From: AP-15 sp963788085
GTDB taxonomy: Bacteria; Pseudomonadota; Alphaproteobacteria; ATCC43930; CGMCC-115725
NCBI GenBank assembly: GCA_963788085.1
Contig: CAWBFS010000007.1
Span: 271,876-335,875, forward strand
Reading direction: 5' to 3'
DNA: 64,000 nt
Shown: positions 48,072 to 62,080 of the stretch, one piece after another
How positions within the stretch are numbered: the stretch's first letter is position 1
Layout: every line of letters begins with the position of its first letter
Translations under genes and position numbers: made by a program
The notes under the pieces: model-generated
What the model was told of the DNA's origin: nothing
The model's input: only the letters and a program-made list of their open reading frames with translations
Database searches by the model: none

Positions 48072-48610
48072 CTAGTCCGCGGCGGCCACGCGGCGCCGTA
48101 ATCTCACTCGGCCCGCAGCAAAGCGATCCAGAAGTCGCGCCGCCACGCGCGGGCTGACGAAATGCGAGACGTCGCCGCCGAGGGTCCCGATTTCCTTGAC
48201 GAAACGCGACGAGATGAACTGGAAGCGGTCGGAGGCCATGAGAAAGACGGTCTCTATCTCCGGGTTCAGCCGGGCGTTCATGCCGGCCATCTGGAACTCG
48301 TATTCGAAATCGGAAACCGCGCGCAGCCCGCGGATAACAACCTTGGCCCCAACCGATTGGGCAAAACCCATCAGCAATGTGTCGAACGCGCGCACCTCGA
48401 TCCGATCGGCATCGCCGTTTTCGAGATGCGCGACTTCGTCGCGAACGATTTCGACCCGCTCGTCGGTGGCGAACAGCGGGCCCTTGCCGTCGTTGCGCGC
48501 AACGCCGATGACCAGCCGGTCGACGATCCGGGCGGCTCTGCGGATAATATCCGTATGGCCGTTGGTGATCGGGTCGAAGGTGCCGGGATAGATCCCAACG
48601 CGTGGCTCGG

Positions 48611-48614
<4 letters not shown>
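48072..48614 (-). CDS. coaD: Phosphopantetheine adenylyltransferase
   Basis: CoaD adenylylates 4'-phosphopantetheine, the next-to-last step of coenzyme A synthesis. The 180-residue protein has the nucleotidyltransferase TxGH motif in GIYPGTFDPITNGHTDIIRR and later VIRGLRAVSDFEYEFQMAGM and SSRFVKEIGTLGGDVSHFVS, typical for the family. The ATG overlaps the gyrA stop (ATGA), so it is translated from the gyrA transcript; this gyrA-coaD order is seen in many alphaproteobacteria. It also supplies the CoA needed by the PKS, though that is not a specific link. Confidence 0.97.
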
Positions 48615-51413
<2,799 letters not shown>

Positions 51414-51552
51414 GGGTGTTCTGCGCGGTGGCTAAAGACAAAACAGCGACTGCGCCTCGGCGGTGCAGCCGCTGCCATTTATATAGTCATTCGCGTGAAA
51501 CATTACCGTATTTCGCAGGTGCGAACAAAACGGTTGATTGTGGGAGCGAAGG

Positions 51553-51798
51553 TCAGGGCGGCGCGCCGACAACAGCCCGATAGACTGCCAGAATCAGCAC
51601 TGCTCCGACGATCGCGCCAATAAAACCGGCGCGTTGGCCCGGCCCATACCAGCCGATCTGCTGACCGAGCCAGCTCGCGAAGATTGCGCCGACAATGCCG
51701 AGAAGCGTAGTGACGATGAATCCGCCAGGCCCGGCGATGAACAGCTTGGCAATGGCGCCCGCGAGAAACCCGATGATGATGACCCACAGCCAATGCAT
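51553..51798 (-). CDS. GlsB/YeaQ/YmgE family small membrane protein
   Basis: The 81-residue protein starts MHWLWVIIIGFLAGAIAKLF after a strong GGAGGG site. It has three membrane helices with the glycine-rich pattern of the transglycosylase-associated family (GGFIVTTLLGIVGAIFASWL, GFIGAIVGAVLILAVYR). These proteins are linked to stress responses in other bacteria but have no known enzyme activity. It lies between gyrA and the phospholipid-repair gene on the same strand. Confidence 0.88.
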   Translation of the reverse strand: MHWLWVIIIGFLAGAIAKLFIAGPGGFIVTTLLGIVGAIFASWLGQQIGWYGPGQRAGFIGAIVGAVLILAVYRAVVGAPP

Positions 51799-51814
51799 CC
51801 CGCCCTCCGAATTC

Positions 51815-54800
51815 CTATCCTCGAACAAGCGATAAAGCGGTGGGCTCGACCGGTGCAGTTTCGCTAGGCGGAGCCGCCATCGCCTGTTCGGCGAGCCGCG
51901 CGACAGCGGCATAATCGGTTTTGCCGGTGCCGAGAAGAGGCATGTGATCTATTTCGATCACCTCGCGCGGCACGGCGATCTCGGGCAGGCCCAGCCGGTG
52001 CGCCGCTTCGAGCAGCCGACTGCGGTCGAAGCCGTGCGCTTCGGTCACCAGAACCAGCTTTTCGCCGCGGCGCGGATCGGGAAGGGCGACGACCGCATGC
52101 CGGATATCGGGCACCGCCATCTCGGCGATGCGCTCGGCAGCGGCCAGCGAGACCATCTCGCCGCCGAGCTTGGCAAAGCGCTTGACACGCCCGACGATCG
52201 CCACGAACCCGTCTACGTCGACCGTGACGATGTCGCCGGTGTCGTGCCATCCGCCGGGCGGCTCTTCGATATCGCCGTCGCGCAGGTAACCGGCCATCAC
52301 ATTCGGGCCGCGCACAAAAAGGCGCCCGCCGGCGTCGATCCCGGCAACCGGCTCGAGCCGATGCTCCATCAACGGGAGAAACCGGCCGACCGTGCCGGCG
52401 CGGTAATGCATCGGCGTGTTGACCGCGATCACCGGCGAGCATTCGGTAACGCCGTAGCCTTCGAGAATGCGTTTGCCAAAACGCTCGGACCATAGCCTGC
52501 GGGTTTCCTCGCGTACCGGCTCGGCCCCCGCAAAAACATAGCGCAATGCGTAGAAATCGTACGGGTTGGCGCGGCGCGCATAACCGGCGAGAAAGGTGTC
52601 GGTGCCGAACAGGATCGTCGCACCGGTCGCATACGCGATCTCGGGCACGATGCGGTAATGCAGCGGCGACGGATAGAGAAACGCTCGAACTCCGGACAGC
52701 AGCGGCAGCAGAAATCCTCCGGTCAGCCCGAAGCTGTGAAACATCGGCAAGGCGTTGAGCGCGAGGTCGGCCGGACTGAAATCGACCCGCGCCGCGATCT
52801 GGCGCCGGTTGGCGAGCAGGTTGGCGTGGCTGAGCACCACCGCTTTCGGGACGCCTTCCGAGCCGGAGGTGAACAGCACCGCGGCAGGATCATTTGGCGA
52901 AATGCCGAGACGGCGATGCAAGGGAGCGGCGAAACGTAGCGCGATTGCGCCATAGAGCTTGTCGAGTAGCGCCGAGTTTTTCACGGACATCCTCGAGCCA
53001 GACGAGCTCCACCTCATCCGCCAGACGCTCGGCGAGAGCAGCGAGTTTGGCGAGTTCGACAAAGCGGCGGGAGGTAACGATCCGGCGCAGTCCGGCGGTC
53101 CGGCAGGCCGAGAGCACGCCGTCGGCGCCGGCGGTGTGATTGAGCATCGCCGGCGTCCGCCCGGTCGCCTGCAACGCAAGGAAGGCGAGCGCCGCGCCGA
53201 CCGAATTCGGCAGCATCAGTCCCACCGTATCGCCGGGCGCGGTGCCACGGCAGAGCCGGCGGCCGAGTACTAGACTGGCCGCGATGGCGCGATCGTAGGT
53301 GAGCGGCGCCGTCGCTGGGTCCTCGATGATGCGATGACCGCCGCCATGTGCCGCCCGCGCCTCGAGCACAGCGGCGAAAAGGCTCGGGGGGTTGGGCCGC
53401 CGCGCCATCATCTCGGACATGATGTCGTAGAGGGCCGCACCGGCTTGGTGGCGGCGCGCGCGGCCGCGTAACTCAGCGGGGACCTGGAGCTTGCGCGGCG
53501 AGAGGATCGTGATCGTGACTTTGGGGAACCAACGCCGTCGCAGCCGCCCGGCGAGCCGTGAAAACGGGGTGAACTCGACCCCGTCGAGGCGCACCGGCAA
53601 CACCGCCGCCTCCGACTTGTCGGCGATCAGCGCCGGACCGTCATAGACTTTCATCAAGGCGCCGCCGGTGACATTGAGGCGGCCTTCAGGGAAGATCACG
53701 CAACGCGCCCCTTCCCTGATCGACTTGATCAGCGACTTTGCTGCCATCGGCCGGGACGGCTCCATCGGAAAGACATCGACCGCAGAGAGAAACGGGCGGA
53801 CCCACCAGCGCTGCATCTGCGCCGGATCGATCGCGAAGACCGGCAATCCCGGCAAGAAGGCGGCGACGAGCGGCGCGTCGAGAAAGGACACGTGATTGGG
53901 CACGATGATCGCCCGATCCCCCGCTGCCGCGACATTCTCCAGGCCGTTCACCTCGACCCGGTAGACGAGGCGGAACAGCATGCGTGCCAGCATTCGTAAG
54001 ACGTCTTGCGGCAACAGCTTGCAGATCCACACCGTCACCATGGCATTGCCGACGCCGAGGATCAGGAAAAGCGCTGGCGTATCGAGCCCGGCCGCGATCA
54101 ACCCGGCGGTGACGGCTGCCGCACCGGCCATGAACAGCGCATTGACGACGTTGTTGGCGGCGATGATCCGCGCGCGCGACGCCTCCTCGCTGCGGTTCTG
54201 GATGATCGCGTAGAGCGGCACGACGAAGAAGCCGCCACTGACCGCGAGGCCCAGGAGATCGCCGAAGATGCGCAATCCGCCGAGCTGCGACAGGAAATCG
54301 ACGACGCCGATCAAGACCGGCTGCGCCGGCGCCGCGGCTTGGGCGGCGAGCCCGAGGTCGAACGAGAAGAAATGTCATTCCGAGCGCCGCCAGCGGGACA
54401 TAGCGGGCGCTGACCTCGCCGTGCATCAGGCGCCCGCACAGGGTCGAGCCGACGCCGACGCCGATCGAGAAGGCGGCGAGGAACAGGACGACGACGCTGC
54501 TGTCTGCGCCGAGCGTCATTTTCGCGAAGGACGGCAGCTGCGACAGCGATACTGCACCGACCAGCCAGAACCAGGATGCTCCGAGGATCGACAACCGCAC
54601 CTCTCGGCGCTCCCATGCGTGGCGCAGGATCCCAGCCGTTGCCGTCGCCAGGTTCCAGCTGAGCCGCAGGCTAGGTGTCGGAGCCGGGGCCGACCGGCAC
54701 CCGCAGGCTCGCGGCAAAGCCGAAACCCGCGCAGACGAGCAGCAGAAGGCAGCAGGCGGCCGGTCCCCAAGCGATTGCGACCGCGACACCGCCGGCGATC

Positions 54801-55277
54801 GTGCCGGCGAGAATCGACAAAAACGTGCCCGCCTCCATCAGGGCATTGCCATCGACCAGTTCGTTGGTCGCGAGATGCTGCGGCAGCAGCGAATATTTTA
54901 TCGGGCTCGTAAAAGCCGCCTGCGTTCCGAGCACGAACAACAGGACGAGCGAGAACAGCAGATTGCCGGTCAGCAAGGCGGCCGCGGCGCCGAACACGGC
55001 GACCAGCTCAGCGCCCTTGAGGATTTGGAGGAGCCGCGAGCGTTCGAACCGATCGGCCAGCTCTCCCGCGGTCGCCGAGAACAGAAAAAACGGCGCGATC
55101 AGCGTGCCGCCGGCGGCGGCCGCCACAACGCCGGGGTCTGGACCGGCCGCGGCGCCATAGGTGATCAGCATGATAAAGGCGCTCTTGAACAAATTGTCGT
55201 TGAACGCGCCCAGTGGTCTGCGTCAGCAGCAGCGGCAAGAAGCGCCGCGCGCGCAGCAATTCGATCTGCTTGCTCAT
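51815..55277 (-). CDS. LplT-PlsC-Aas-type fusion: transporter, acyltransferase and acyl-ACP synthetase
   Basis: Three domains known from lysophospholipid repair are joined. First comes an MFS transporter (LLTQTTGAFNDNLFKSAFIM when restored). Then comes a PlsC acyltransferase with NHVSFLDAPL (NHxxxxD) and FPEGRLNVTGG. Last comes an AMP-binding synthetase with LFTSGSEGVPKAVVLSHANL, EGYGVTECSP and GWHDTGDIVTV. Together they would flip lysophospholipids inward and re-acylate them, as LplT and Aas do in E. coli. One-base insertions near 55208, 54682, 54372 and 52978 break the frame; all are in the same direction. Restored length is about 1,150 residues. Its start overlaps the TetR stop. Confidence 0.88.
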
Positions 55278-55864
55278 TCCTCAGTCTCGCTGTTTGCGAT
55301 CGCCGCCCAGACGCCCTGCCCGAGCTCGTCGGCGGCGTCGGAGAGGGGGCCGGTAATCCGCCCATAGGTGCGGAAAGTGGCAGCCTGTATCACCGGTCCC
55401 ATGACGAGCGCAGTCGCTATCATGCTGTCGAGCTGCCGGATCTCGCCGCGGCGGATGCCCTCGGCGAGCACGTCATGGACAATGTCGACCGGGTTCGCCG
55501 CCCCGCTGTAGCTCTTGAGCCGCAAATGCTGCTCGAGCAGCAGAAAGCGGGCGAGATCCCATTTTCGGTCGAAGAACCTGCAGATGAAGCGGACCATCGC
55601 CGCGATTTTGCCGCGAGTGGTGTCGGCGTGCGACGCGACTTGCTTCAGCTCTTCAGCCAGCCGGACGTAATTTTCGGCGTAGAGCCGCGCCACCAGCTCG
55701 TCCTTATTGGCGTAGTACCGATAAAGGGAGCCCACCGCGACGCCGGCACATTCGGCGATCATCGGCATCGGCGTCGCGTCGGCGCCCCGCTCAGCGAAGA
55801 GTTGAAGGGCGGCGGCATCGATCCTCTGCTTCAGCTCGCCTTCGATCCGCGCCATCGGCTTCAT
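55274..55864 (-). CDS. TetR-family transcriptional regulator
   Basis: The 196-residue protein has the TetR helix-turn-helix RIDAAALQLFAERGADATPM to GVAVGSLYRYYANKDELVAR in its first 60 residues, and a helical ligand domain after it. It is the first gene of the unit with the lipid-repair fusion, overlapping it by four bases (ATGA). It probably represses its own operon through the palindrome just upstream and may respond to fatty acids or acyl-CoA, which is inferred from the target gene only. Confidence 0.92.
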   Translation of the reverse strand: MKPMARIEGELKQRIDAAALQLFAERGADATPMPMIAECAGVAVGSLYRYYANKDELVARLYAENYVRLAEELKQVASHADTTRGKIAAMVRFICRFFDRKWDLARFLLLEQHLRLKSYSGAANPVDIVHDVLAEGIRRGEIRQLDSMIATALVMGPVIQAATFRTYGRITGPLSDAADELGQGVWAAIANSETEE

Positions 55865-55869
55865 CCGAC

Positions 55870-55885
55870 GAATGAATATTCGTTC
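55870..55885. promoter_or_regulatory. Likely TetR operator
   Basis: GAATGAATATTCGTTC is a 16-base near-palindrome (14 of 16 positions symmetrical, centre AATATT) six bases upstream of the TetR start codon. Position and shape fit an autoregulatory operator. Confidence 0.6.
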
Positions 55886-55937
55886 ACATATCGGGATTGC
55901 GACGGCTTTGTCAACGCCTCTTTGCTAGATTAAAGGC

Positions 55938-57052
55938 CTAGCCCCAGATTTCGCGGGCGGTTTCGACCACCAGACGCAGCTTGGCGATCTGCTCGCCGCG
56001 GGTCAGCGCGTTGCCCTCGACGGTGGAGGAGAACCCGCATTGCGGGCTCAGGCAGAGCTGCTCGAGCGGCACGTATTTCGCGGCTTCGTCGATGCGGCGC
56101 TTCAGCTCATCCTTGCTTTCGAGCGCTGCGCGCTTGCTGGTCACGAGACCCAGCACTACCCGCTTGTTCCCCCGGGGGACAAAGCGGAGCGGTTCGAACC
56201 CGCCGGAACGGGTGTCGTCGTATTCGAGAAAGAAGCCATCGACGGCGAGCTCGCCGAACAGCGCCTCGGCGACATGGTCGTAGCCGCCCTCGGCAACCCA
56301 GGACGAGCGGAAATTGCCGCGGCACATATGCGTGCACACGGTCATACCCTCGGGCTTGCCGGCGAGTGCCTGATTGATGAGCCGGATGTTGGTCAGGTGC
56401 TGATGCTCGCCGTCGCCGCCGATGCTGTTCACATAAGCGCGCTGCGCCGGGTCGTTCAGATAGGCAAGGCTGGTGTCGTCGAGCTGCAGATAGGTGCAGC
56501 CGAGTGCCGCGAGGCCGGCGATCTCCTTCCGGTAGACTTCGGCGAGGTCGTGCCAGAAGGCATCGATCTCGGGATAAGCGGCTGGGTCGATTACCGCCCT
56601 TCCGCCGCGGTAATGCAGCATCGACGGCGATGGAATCGTCAAGTTTCGCCACCGTTCCGGCGGGCGCCACCGATTTCAGATAGGCGAAATCTTCGGCAAA
56701 GATCGTCTTGTCGAAGCCTCAGCTTGCCGGCGATGCGAAAGGCTCCCAGCGCGGCCTCGACCGGCCCTGCCTCGTTCCGGAATTGGATGCGCAGCTTCTG
56801 ATCGGTCTTCGCGACGCCGCCGATCTGATAGAGAAAATCCATGTGCCAGGAGCCGCGGCGGAACTCGCCGTCGGTCACCCCTTGGAGGCCGATCTCCTCC
56901 TGCATACGCACGACATCGCGGATTGCCTCGTCTTCGATGCGGCGCAGTCCCTCGGCCGATAGGCGGCCGGCCTGATGGTCGGCGCGCGCCCGCAACAGCT
57001 CCGGCGGACGCAACAAACTCCCGACATGATCCGCCCGAAACGGTAGATGCAT
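55938..57052 (-). CDS. MetE-family cobalamin-independent methionine synthase-like protein
   Basis: The start MHLPFRADHVGSLLRPPELL at 57052 follows GGAGGAGA. The protein has the C-terminal catalytic domain of MetE only: VTDGEFRRGSWHMDFLYQIG, TYLQLDDTSLAYL, CTHMCRGNFRSSWVAEGGYD (with the first zinc cysteine) and LSPQCGFSSTVEGN (second zinc cysteine). One-base insertions near 56711 (expected KLRLDKTIFAEDF) and 56642 (expected KLTIPSPSMLHY) break it. Restored length is about 370 residues, that of the short stand-alone relatives, whose true methyl donor is often unknown. It stands alone, ending 73 bases upstream of the TetR gene. Confidence 0.88.
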
Positions 57053-57403
57053 CGTCTCCTCCCTGCCCGGATCGCTTTAGCGGGCCCCCTGTTTCACCTG
57101 TTTTATCAGGCCGAGATCAGGTATCCGCAACCCCCTCAACGACAATCCCGCACCCGCTCCTGGACTCCGATGCCGCGAGAATACAATGCGAGTATGGCAA
57201 TTGCGTGATTGTCCGCATCGCCCGCATCCCTCGCGGGGCGGCCCCCTCTCCCGCGGTGCGGTAGAGGGGCTCCGAGTGCGCACCTGGCAGCCCCTCGCCC
57301 GCATCGCCGGAGAGGGTGCCGAGCGCAGCGAGGCGGGTGAGGGCGGCTGGGTGCTTGCGACCCCTATTTTCATGGCAGGGTAGCGGCGCGGCCTTTTCAG
57401 ACA
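57053..57403. repeat. Intergenic region with REP-like palindromes
   Basis: No gene is supported. GGCGGCCCCCTCTCCCGCGG begins at 57238, followed by AGAGGGG, then GAGAGGGTG and GGCGGGTGAGGGCGG up to about 57351. This is the same kind of element as at 6147 and 42635. The rest holds the end of the ssb transcript and the upstream signals of the MetE-like gene. Confidence 0.6.
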
Positions 57404-57904
57404 TCAGAATGGGATATCGTCGTCGAGGTCGTTGACCGGGGTGCGCCCACGGGCGGGCGTCGCCGCGCCGGAGGTGCGCGGCTCGTCGCCGAAGCCGCCG
57501 CTGGCGTAACCTTCCTCGTAGCCGCCTTCGATCGGCGGGCCGCTGGCGCCGGGGGCGCTGTCGAGCATCGTCAATTCGCCGCGAAAGCGCGTCAGCACAA
57601 TTTCGGTCGTGTAGCGCTCCTGGCCTGCATTATCGGTCCATTTACGAGTTTGCAGCGCGCCCTCGACATAAACCTTCCGGCCTTTCTTCAAATACTTCTC
57701 GGCGAACTCGGCGAGCCGCTCGTTGAAGATCACGACGCGGTGCCATTCGGTGCGCTCCTTGCGCTCGCCCGACATCTTGTCGCGCCAGGTCTCCGAGGTG
57801 GCGACCGCCAGATTGGCGATCCGCATCCCGTCCTGCGTTGAACGGATTTCGGGGTCGCGGCCGAGATTGCCGACCAGGATTACCTTGTTGACGCTACCAG
57901 CCAT
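57404..57904 (-). CDS. ssb: Single-stranded DNA-binding protein
   Basis: SSB coats single-stranded DNA in replication and repair. The 166-residue protein has the OB-fold start SVNKVILVGNLGRDPEIRST, ERTEWHRVVIFNERLAEFAE and KGRKVYVEGALQTRKW, then a Gly-rich linker and the partner-binding tail DDDIPF. The frame is intact. It is divergent from the HtrA-like gene and near uvrA, a grouping common in alphaproteobacteria. Confidence 0.97.
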   Translation of the reverse strand: MAGSVNKVILVGNLGRDPEIRSTQDGMRIANLAVATSETWRDKMSGERKERTEWHRVVIFNERLAEFAEKYLKKGRKVYVEGALQTRKWTDNAGQERYTTEIVLTRFRGELTMLDSAPGASGPPIEGGYEEGYASGGFGDEPRTSGAATPARGRTPVNDLDDDIPF

Positions 57905-57979
57905 CGGATCACCGCCCTGTCGTGTTCATCGGAGCCCCATCTTATCAAGCCGCGCAGATGTTCCTACTTTATTCTTGCC

Positions 57980-59007
57980 ATGGATACCTATTTCTCCCCC
58001 GTTTACGATCGCATCAGCGACGCCGAGCCCAGTGCTCCAGCGTCGGCGAATTCGGCCACGGCCGAGGACCTTGCGCTGCTCGACGCCTATTCGCGGGCCG
58101 TCATCGGCGCGGTCGACCGGGTCGGCCCCGCGGTCCTTCACCTGCAGGTCACCGGCGCGAACGAACGCGCCAACGGTGCCGGTTCGGGTGTCGTGTTTAC
58201 ACCCGACGCCTATGTCCTGACCAACAGCCATGTGGTTAGCGGCTCCCGCAAGATCCAGGCGACCTTTCCCGACGGGCGCACTCTCGCGGCGAGTCTGGTC
58301 GGCGACGACCCGGACACCGACCTTGCCGTATTGCGGCTCGAAGGTGAGGCGCCCGCCTTCGCGCGGCTCGGCGATTCGCGCCGGCTGCGGGTCGGCCAGC
58401 TGGTCGTCGCGATCGGCAATCCGTTCGGCTTCCAATGCACGGTCACCGCAGGCGTCGTCAGCGCGCTCGGCCGTTCGCTGCGCACCCGCTCCGGGCGGCT
58501 GATCGACAGCGTGATCCAGACCGACGCCGCGCTCAATCCGGGTAATTCCGGCGGGCCGCTCGTTACCGCGGCGGGCGAGGTCGTCGGCATCAACACGGCG
58601 ATCATCGGGATGGCGCAGGGCATCTGCTTCTCGATCTCGGCGGCGACCGTCGAGTTCGTCGCGGCACGGCTGATCCGCGAGGGCAAGGTGCGGCGCTGCT
58701 ACATCGGGGTCGGCGGGCAGAACGTGCCGCTGTCCCGCCGCGTTGCGCGGTTTCACGAGCTGACCCGCGAGACTGGCGTGCGGATCCAATCGACGGCTCC
58801 GACGGCGCCGCTCGCGCCGGCGGGCTGCTGAGCGGCGACATCATCGTCGCGGTCGACGGCATTCCGGTCGGCGATGTCGACGAATTGCACCGGCTGATGA
58901 CCGAGGAGCGGGTCGGCAAGCCCGTGCCGATCACCGTGCTGCGCCTGTCGCAGAAGCTCGATGTCGTCGTCATCCCGCGCGAATCGCCGCCCCGCGTCGC
59001 GGCATAA
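57980..59007 (+). CDS. HtrA/DegP-like trypsin-fold serine protease with one PDZ domain
   Basis: The N-terminal domain shows the catalytic triad in AYVLTNSHVVSGS (His), DDPDTDLAVLRL (Asp) and DAALNPGNSGGPLVTAAGEV (Ser). After a lost base near 58790 the PDZ domain follows (GGLLSGDIIVAVDGIPVGDV, VGKPVPITVLRL). Restored length is about 342 residues. No signal peptide or membrane helix precedes the protease domain (MDTYFSPVYDRISDAEPSAP), unlike periplasmic DegP, so it may be cytosolic or the true start may differ. It lies between divergent ssb and uvrA. Confidence 0.88.
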
Positions 59008-59017
59008 AAAAGACTTT

Positions 59018-59092
59018 CACCACGGAGACACGGAGAGCACGGAGGAGGCCAGGCCGCATTCTTCCCTCCGTGGCCTCCGTGTCTCCGTGGTG
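59018..59092. repeat. Long inverted repeat of the CACGGAG type
   Basis: CACCACGGAGACACGGAG at 59018-59035 is matched perfectly by its reverse complement at 59075-59092. The 39-base centre holds further CACGGAGG/CCTCCGTG pairing. The element lies between the protease stop and uvrA and could form a strong hairpin in the transcript. Confidence 0.8.
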
Positions 59093-59130
59093 CCTTTTGC
59101 TCACAGCAGTCCCGCGCTAAGGTCATAGGC

Positions 59131-61989
59131 ATGCAGCAGCAGATCCGGATCCGCGGCGCGCGGGAACACAATCTCAAGAACATCGATGTCGAACTGCCGC
59201 GCGACAGCCTGGTGGTGATCACCGGGCTGTCGGGGTCGGGCAAGTCGTCGCTCGCCTTCGACACGATCTATGCCGAGGGCCAGCGCCGATATGTCGAGAG
59301 CCTGTCGGCCTATGCCCGGCAGTTCCTCGAACTGATGCAGAAGCCCGAGGTCGAATTCGATCGAGGGCCTGTCGCCGGCGATCTCGATCGAGCAGAAGAC
59401 GACCTCGCGCAACCCGCGCTCGACGGTCGGCACAGTGACCGAGATCTACGATTATATGCGCCTCCTATGGGCGCGGGTCGGCATGCCCTACTCGCCCGCG
59501 ACCGGATTGCCGATCGTCAGCCAGACCGTGTCGCAAATGGTCGACCGCGTGCTGGCGATGCCGCAGGGCACCCGGCTCTACCTGCTCGCCCCGATCGTGC
59601 GCGGGCGCAAGGGCGAGTACCGCAAGGAGCTTGCGGAACTGCAGCGGCGCGGCTTTCAGCGGGTCAAGATCGACGGCAAGATGCTCGAGCTAGACGAGGT
59701 CCGCGGGCTCAACAAGAATTTGAAGCACGACATCGAGATCGTCGTCGACCGGATTATCGTCGACGGCGAGCTCGGCAACCGCCTCGCCAATTCGTTCGAG
59801 ACCGCTCTCGAACTGGCCGACGGCATCGCGATCACCGAAAACGCCGACAGCGGCGAGCAGACGGTCTTCTCGGCGAAATTCGCCTGCCCTGTCTCCGGAT
59901 TTACCATTCCGGAGATCGAGCCGCGGCTGTTCTCGTTCAACAACCCGTTCGGCGCGTGCCCGGCCTGCGACGGGCTCGGCACCAAGCTCTATTTCGATCC
60001 CGATCTGGTCGTGCATGACCCCCGCCGCAGCCTCGCCGAGGGCGCGGTCAGCCCGTGGTCGCATTCGAGCTCGCAATATTATACGCAGACCTTGGAAAGC
60101 ATCGCCCGGCACTTCCGCAAGAGCATGCGCACGCCGTGGCAGGATTTGCCGGAGAAGATGCGGCGCGCGATCCTCTACGGGTCGGATGGCGAGCCGATCA
60201 AGATGACCTATGACGACGGATTGCGAAAATACACGACTGACCGGCCGTTCGAGGGCGTCTTGCCGAACATGGAGCGGCGCTTTCGCGAGACCGACAGCGC
60301 CTGGGTCAAGGAGGAGCTCGGGCGCTATCAGAGCGCCAAGACCTGCGAGGTGTGCCGCGGCGACCGGCTCAAGCCGGAGGCGCTCGCCGTCAAGATCGCC
60401 GGCAAGCACATCAGCGAAGTCGCGGCTATGTCGATCGCCGAGGCCGGCACCTGGTTCTCCGGCATCGGCGACGAGCTGACCTCGAGCCAGCGCGAGATCG
60501 CCCAGCGCATCTTGAAGGAGATCAACGAGCGTCTCGGCTTTTTGAAGAATGTCGGGCTCGAATACCTGACCTTGTCCCGGGCTTCGGGCACGTTGTCCGG
60601 CGGCGAGAGCCAGCGCATCCGGCTGGCCTCGCAGATCGGCTCGGGGCTGACCGGGGTGCTTTATGTGCTGGACGAGCCGTCGATCGGGTTGCACCAGCGC
60701 GACAACGGCCGGCTGCTCGCGACGCTGCAGCGGCTGCGCGACCTCGGCAACACGGTCATCGTCGTCGAGCACGACGAGGAGGCGATCCGCACCGCCGATT
60801 GGGTCGTCGATATGGGGCCGGGCGCTGGCGTACACGGCGGGCACGTCGTCGCCGAGGGCACGCCCGAGGCGATCATGGCCAACCCGGACAGCATCACCGG
60901 CCAATATCTGACCGGCAAGCGCGAGATCCCGGTGCCGCAAATCCGCCGCATCGGTCATCCCGGGCAGATCCTCCGCATTCTCGAAGCGACCGGGAACAAT
61001 CTGAAGGGGATCACCGCCGAGTTTCCGCTCGGCACCTTTTGCTGCGTGACCGGCGTGTCGGGCGGCGGCAAATCGACGCTTGATCGTCGAGACCTTGTAT
61101 AAGGCGCTCGCGAAGCGGCTCAACAATGCGCGCGAGCAGCCCGCCCCGCTCGGCGGGCTGGAGGGAGTCGAGTTTCTCGACAAGATCGTCGACATCGACC
61201 AGTCGCCGATCGGCCGCACGCCGCGCTCGAATCCGGCGACCTATACCGGCTGCTTCACGCCGATCCGCGACTGGTTTACCGGGCTGCCCGAGGCCAAGTC
61301 GCGCGGCTATCTGCCCGGCCGCTTCTCGTTCAATGTCAAGGGCGGGCGCTGCGAGGCCTGCCAGGGCGACGGCGTCATCAAGATCGAGATGCACTTCCTG
61401 CCGGACGTCTATGTGCAGTGCGACGTCTGCAAGGGCCGGCGCTACAACCGCGAGACACTGGAGGTACTGTTCCGCGGCAAGAGCATTGCCGACGTGCTCG
61501 ACATGACGGTCGACGAGGGCGCCGATTTCTTCCGCGCGGTGCCGGCGATCCGCGACAAGCTGCTTGACCCTGCAGCGGGTCGGGCTCGGCTACATCCATA
61601 TCGGCCAGCCGGCGACGACGCTGTCGGGCGGCGAGGCGCAGCGCGTCAAGCTGGCCAAGGAGCTGTCGCGGCGCGCCACCGGCCGCACCCTCTACATCCT
61701 CGACGAGCCGACGACCGGGCTGCATTTCGACGATGTGCGCAAGCTCCTCGACGTATTGCACGCGCTGGTCGAGACCGGCAACACGGTGCTCGTCATCGAG
61801 CACAATCTCGAAGTCATCAAGACCGCCGACTGGATCATCGATCTCGGCCCCGAAGGCGGCGACGCCGGCGGCCATATCGTCGCCACCGGCACCCCCGAAG
61901 ACATCGCGTCATGCGAGGCGAGCTACACCGGCCAGTATCTGCGCCCCTACCTCGCGCGACGGCCCCTGCCGCGCCGCCGTGCGGGGTAG
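59131..61989 (+). CDS. uvrA: UvrABC excinuclease subunit A, frame broken three times
   Basis: UvrA recognises DNA damage as a dimeric ABC ATPase. The start MQQQIRIRGAREHNLKNIDV is typical. Walker A motifs are GLSGSGKSS and GVSGGGKST; zinc fingers lie in FNNPFGACPACDGLGTKLYF and GGRCEACQGDGVIKIEMHFL; ABC signatures are TLSGGESQRIRLASQIGSGL and TLSGGEAQRVKLAKELS. One-base insertions near 59355, 61078 and 61562 shift the frame, each with the expected sequence directly in the next frame. Restored length is about 950 residues, as usual. These shifts are judged sequence errors. Confidence 0.94.
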
Positions 61990-62080
61990 CGAGCCTGGAA
62001 CCCTGCGCCCCGGTGAAGACCGTCGGCCATAATGATTTGAGATCAGATCTGGCCACCATGCACTGGGGGCCCATTAATAA

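Noticed and set aside
59690..61219. 509-codon minus-strand open frame
   Set aside because: It is antisense to uvrA, whose motifs are unmistakable; long antisense frames are common in GC-rich DNA.
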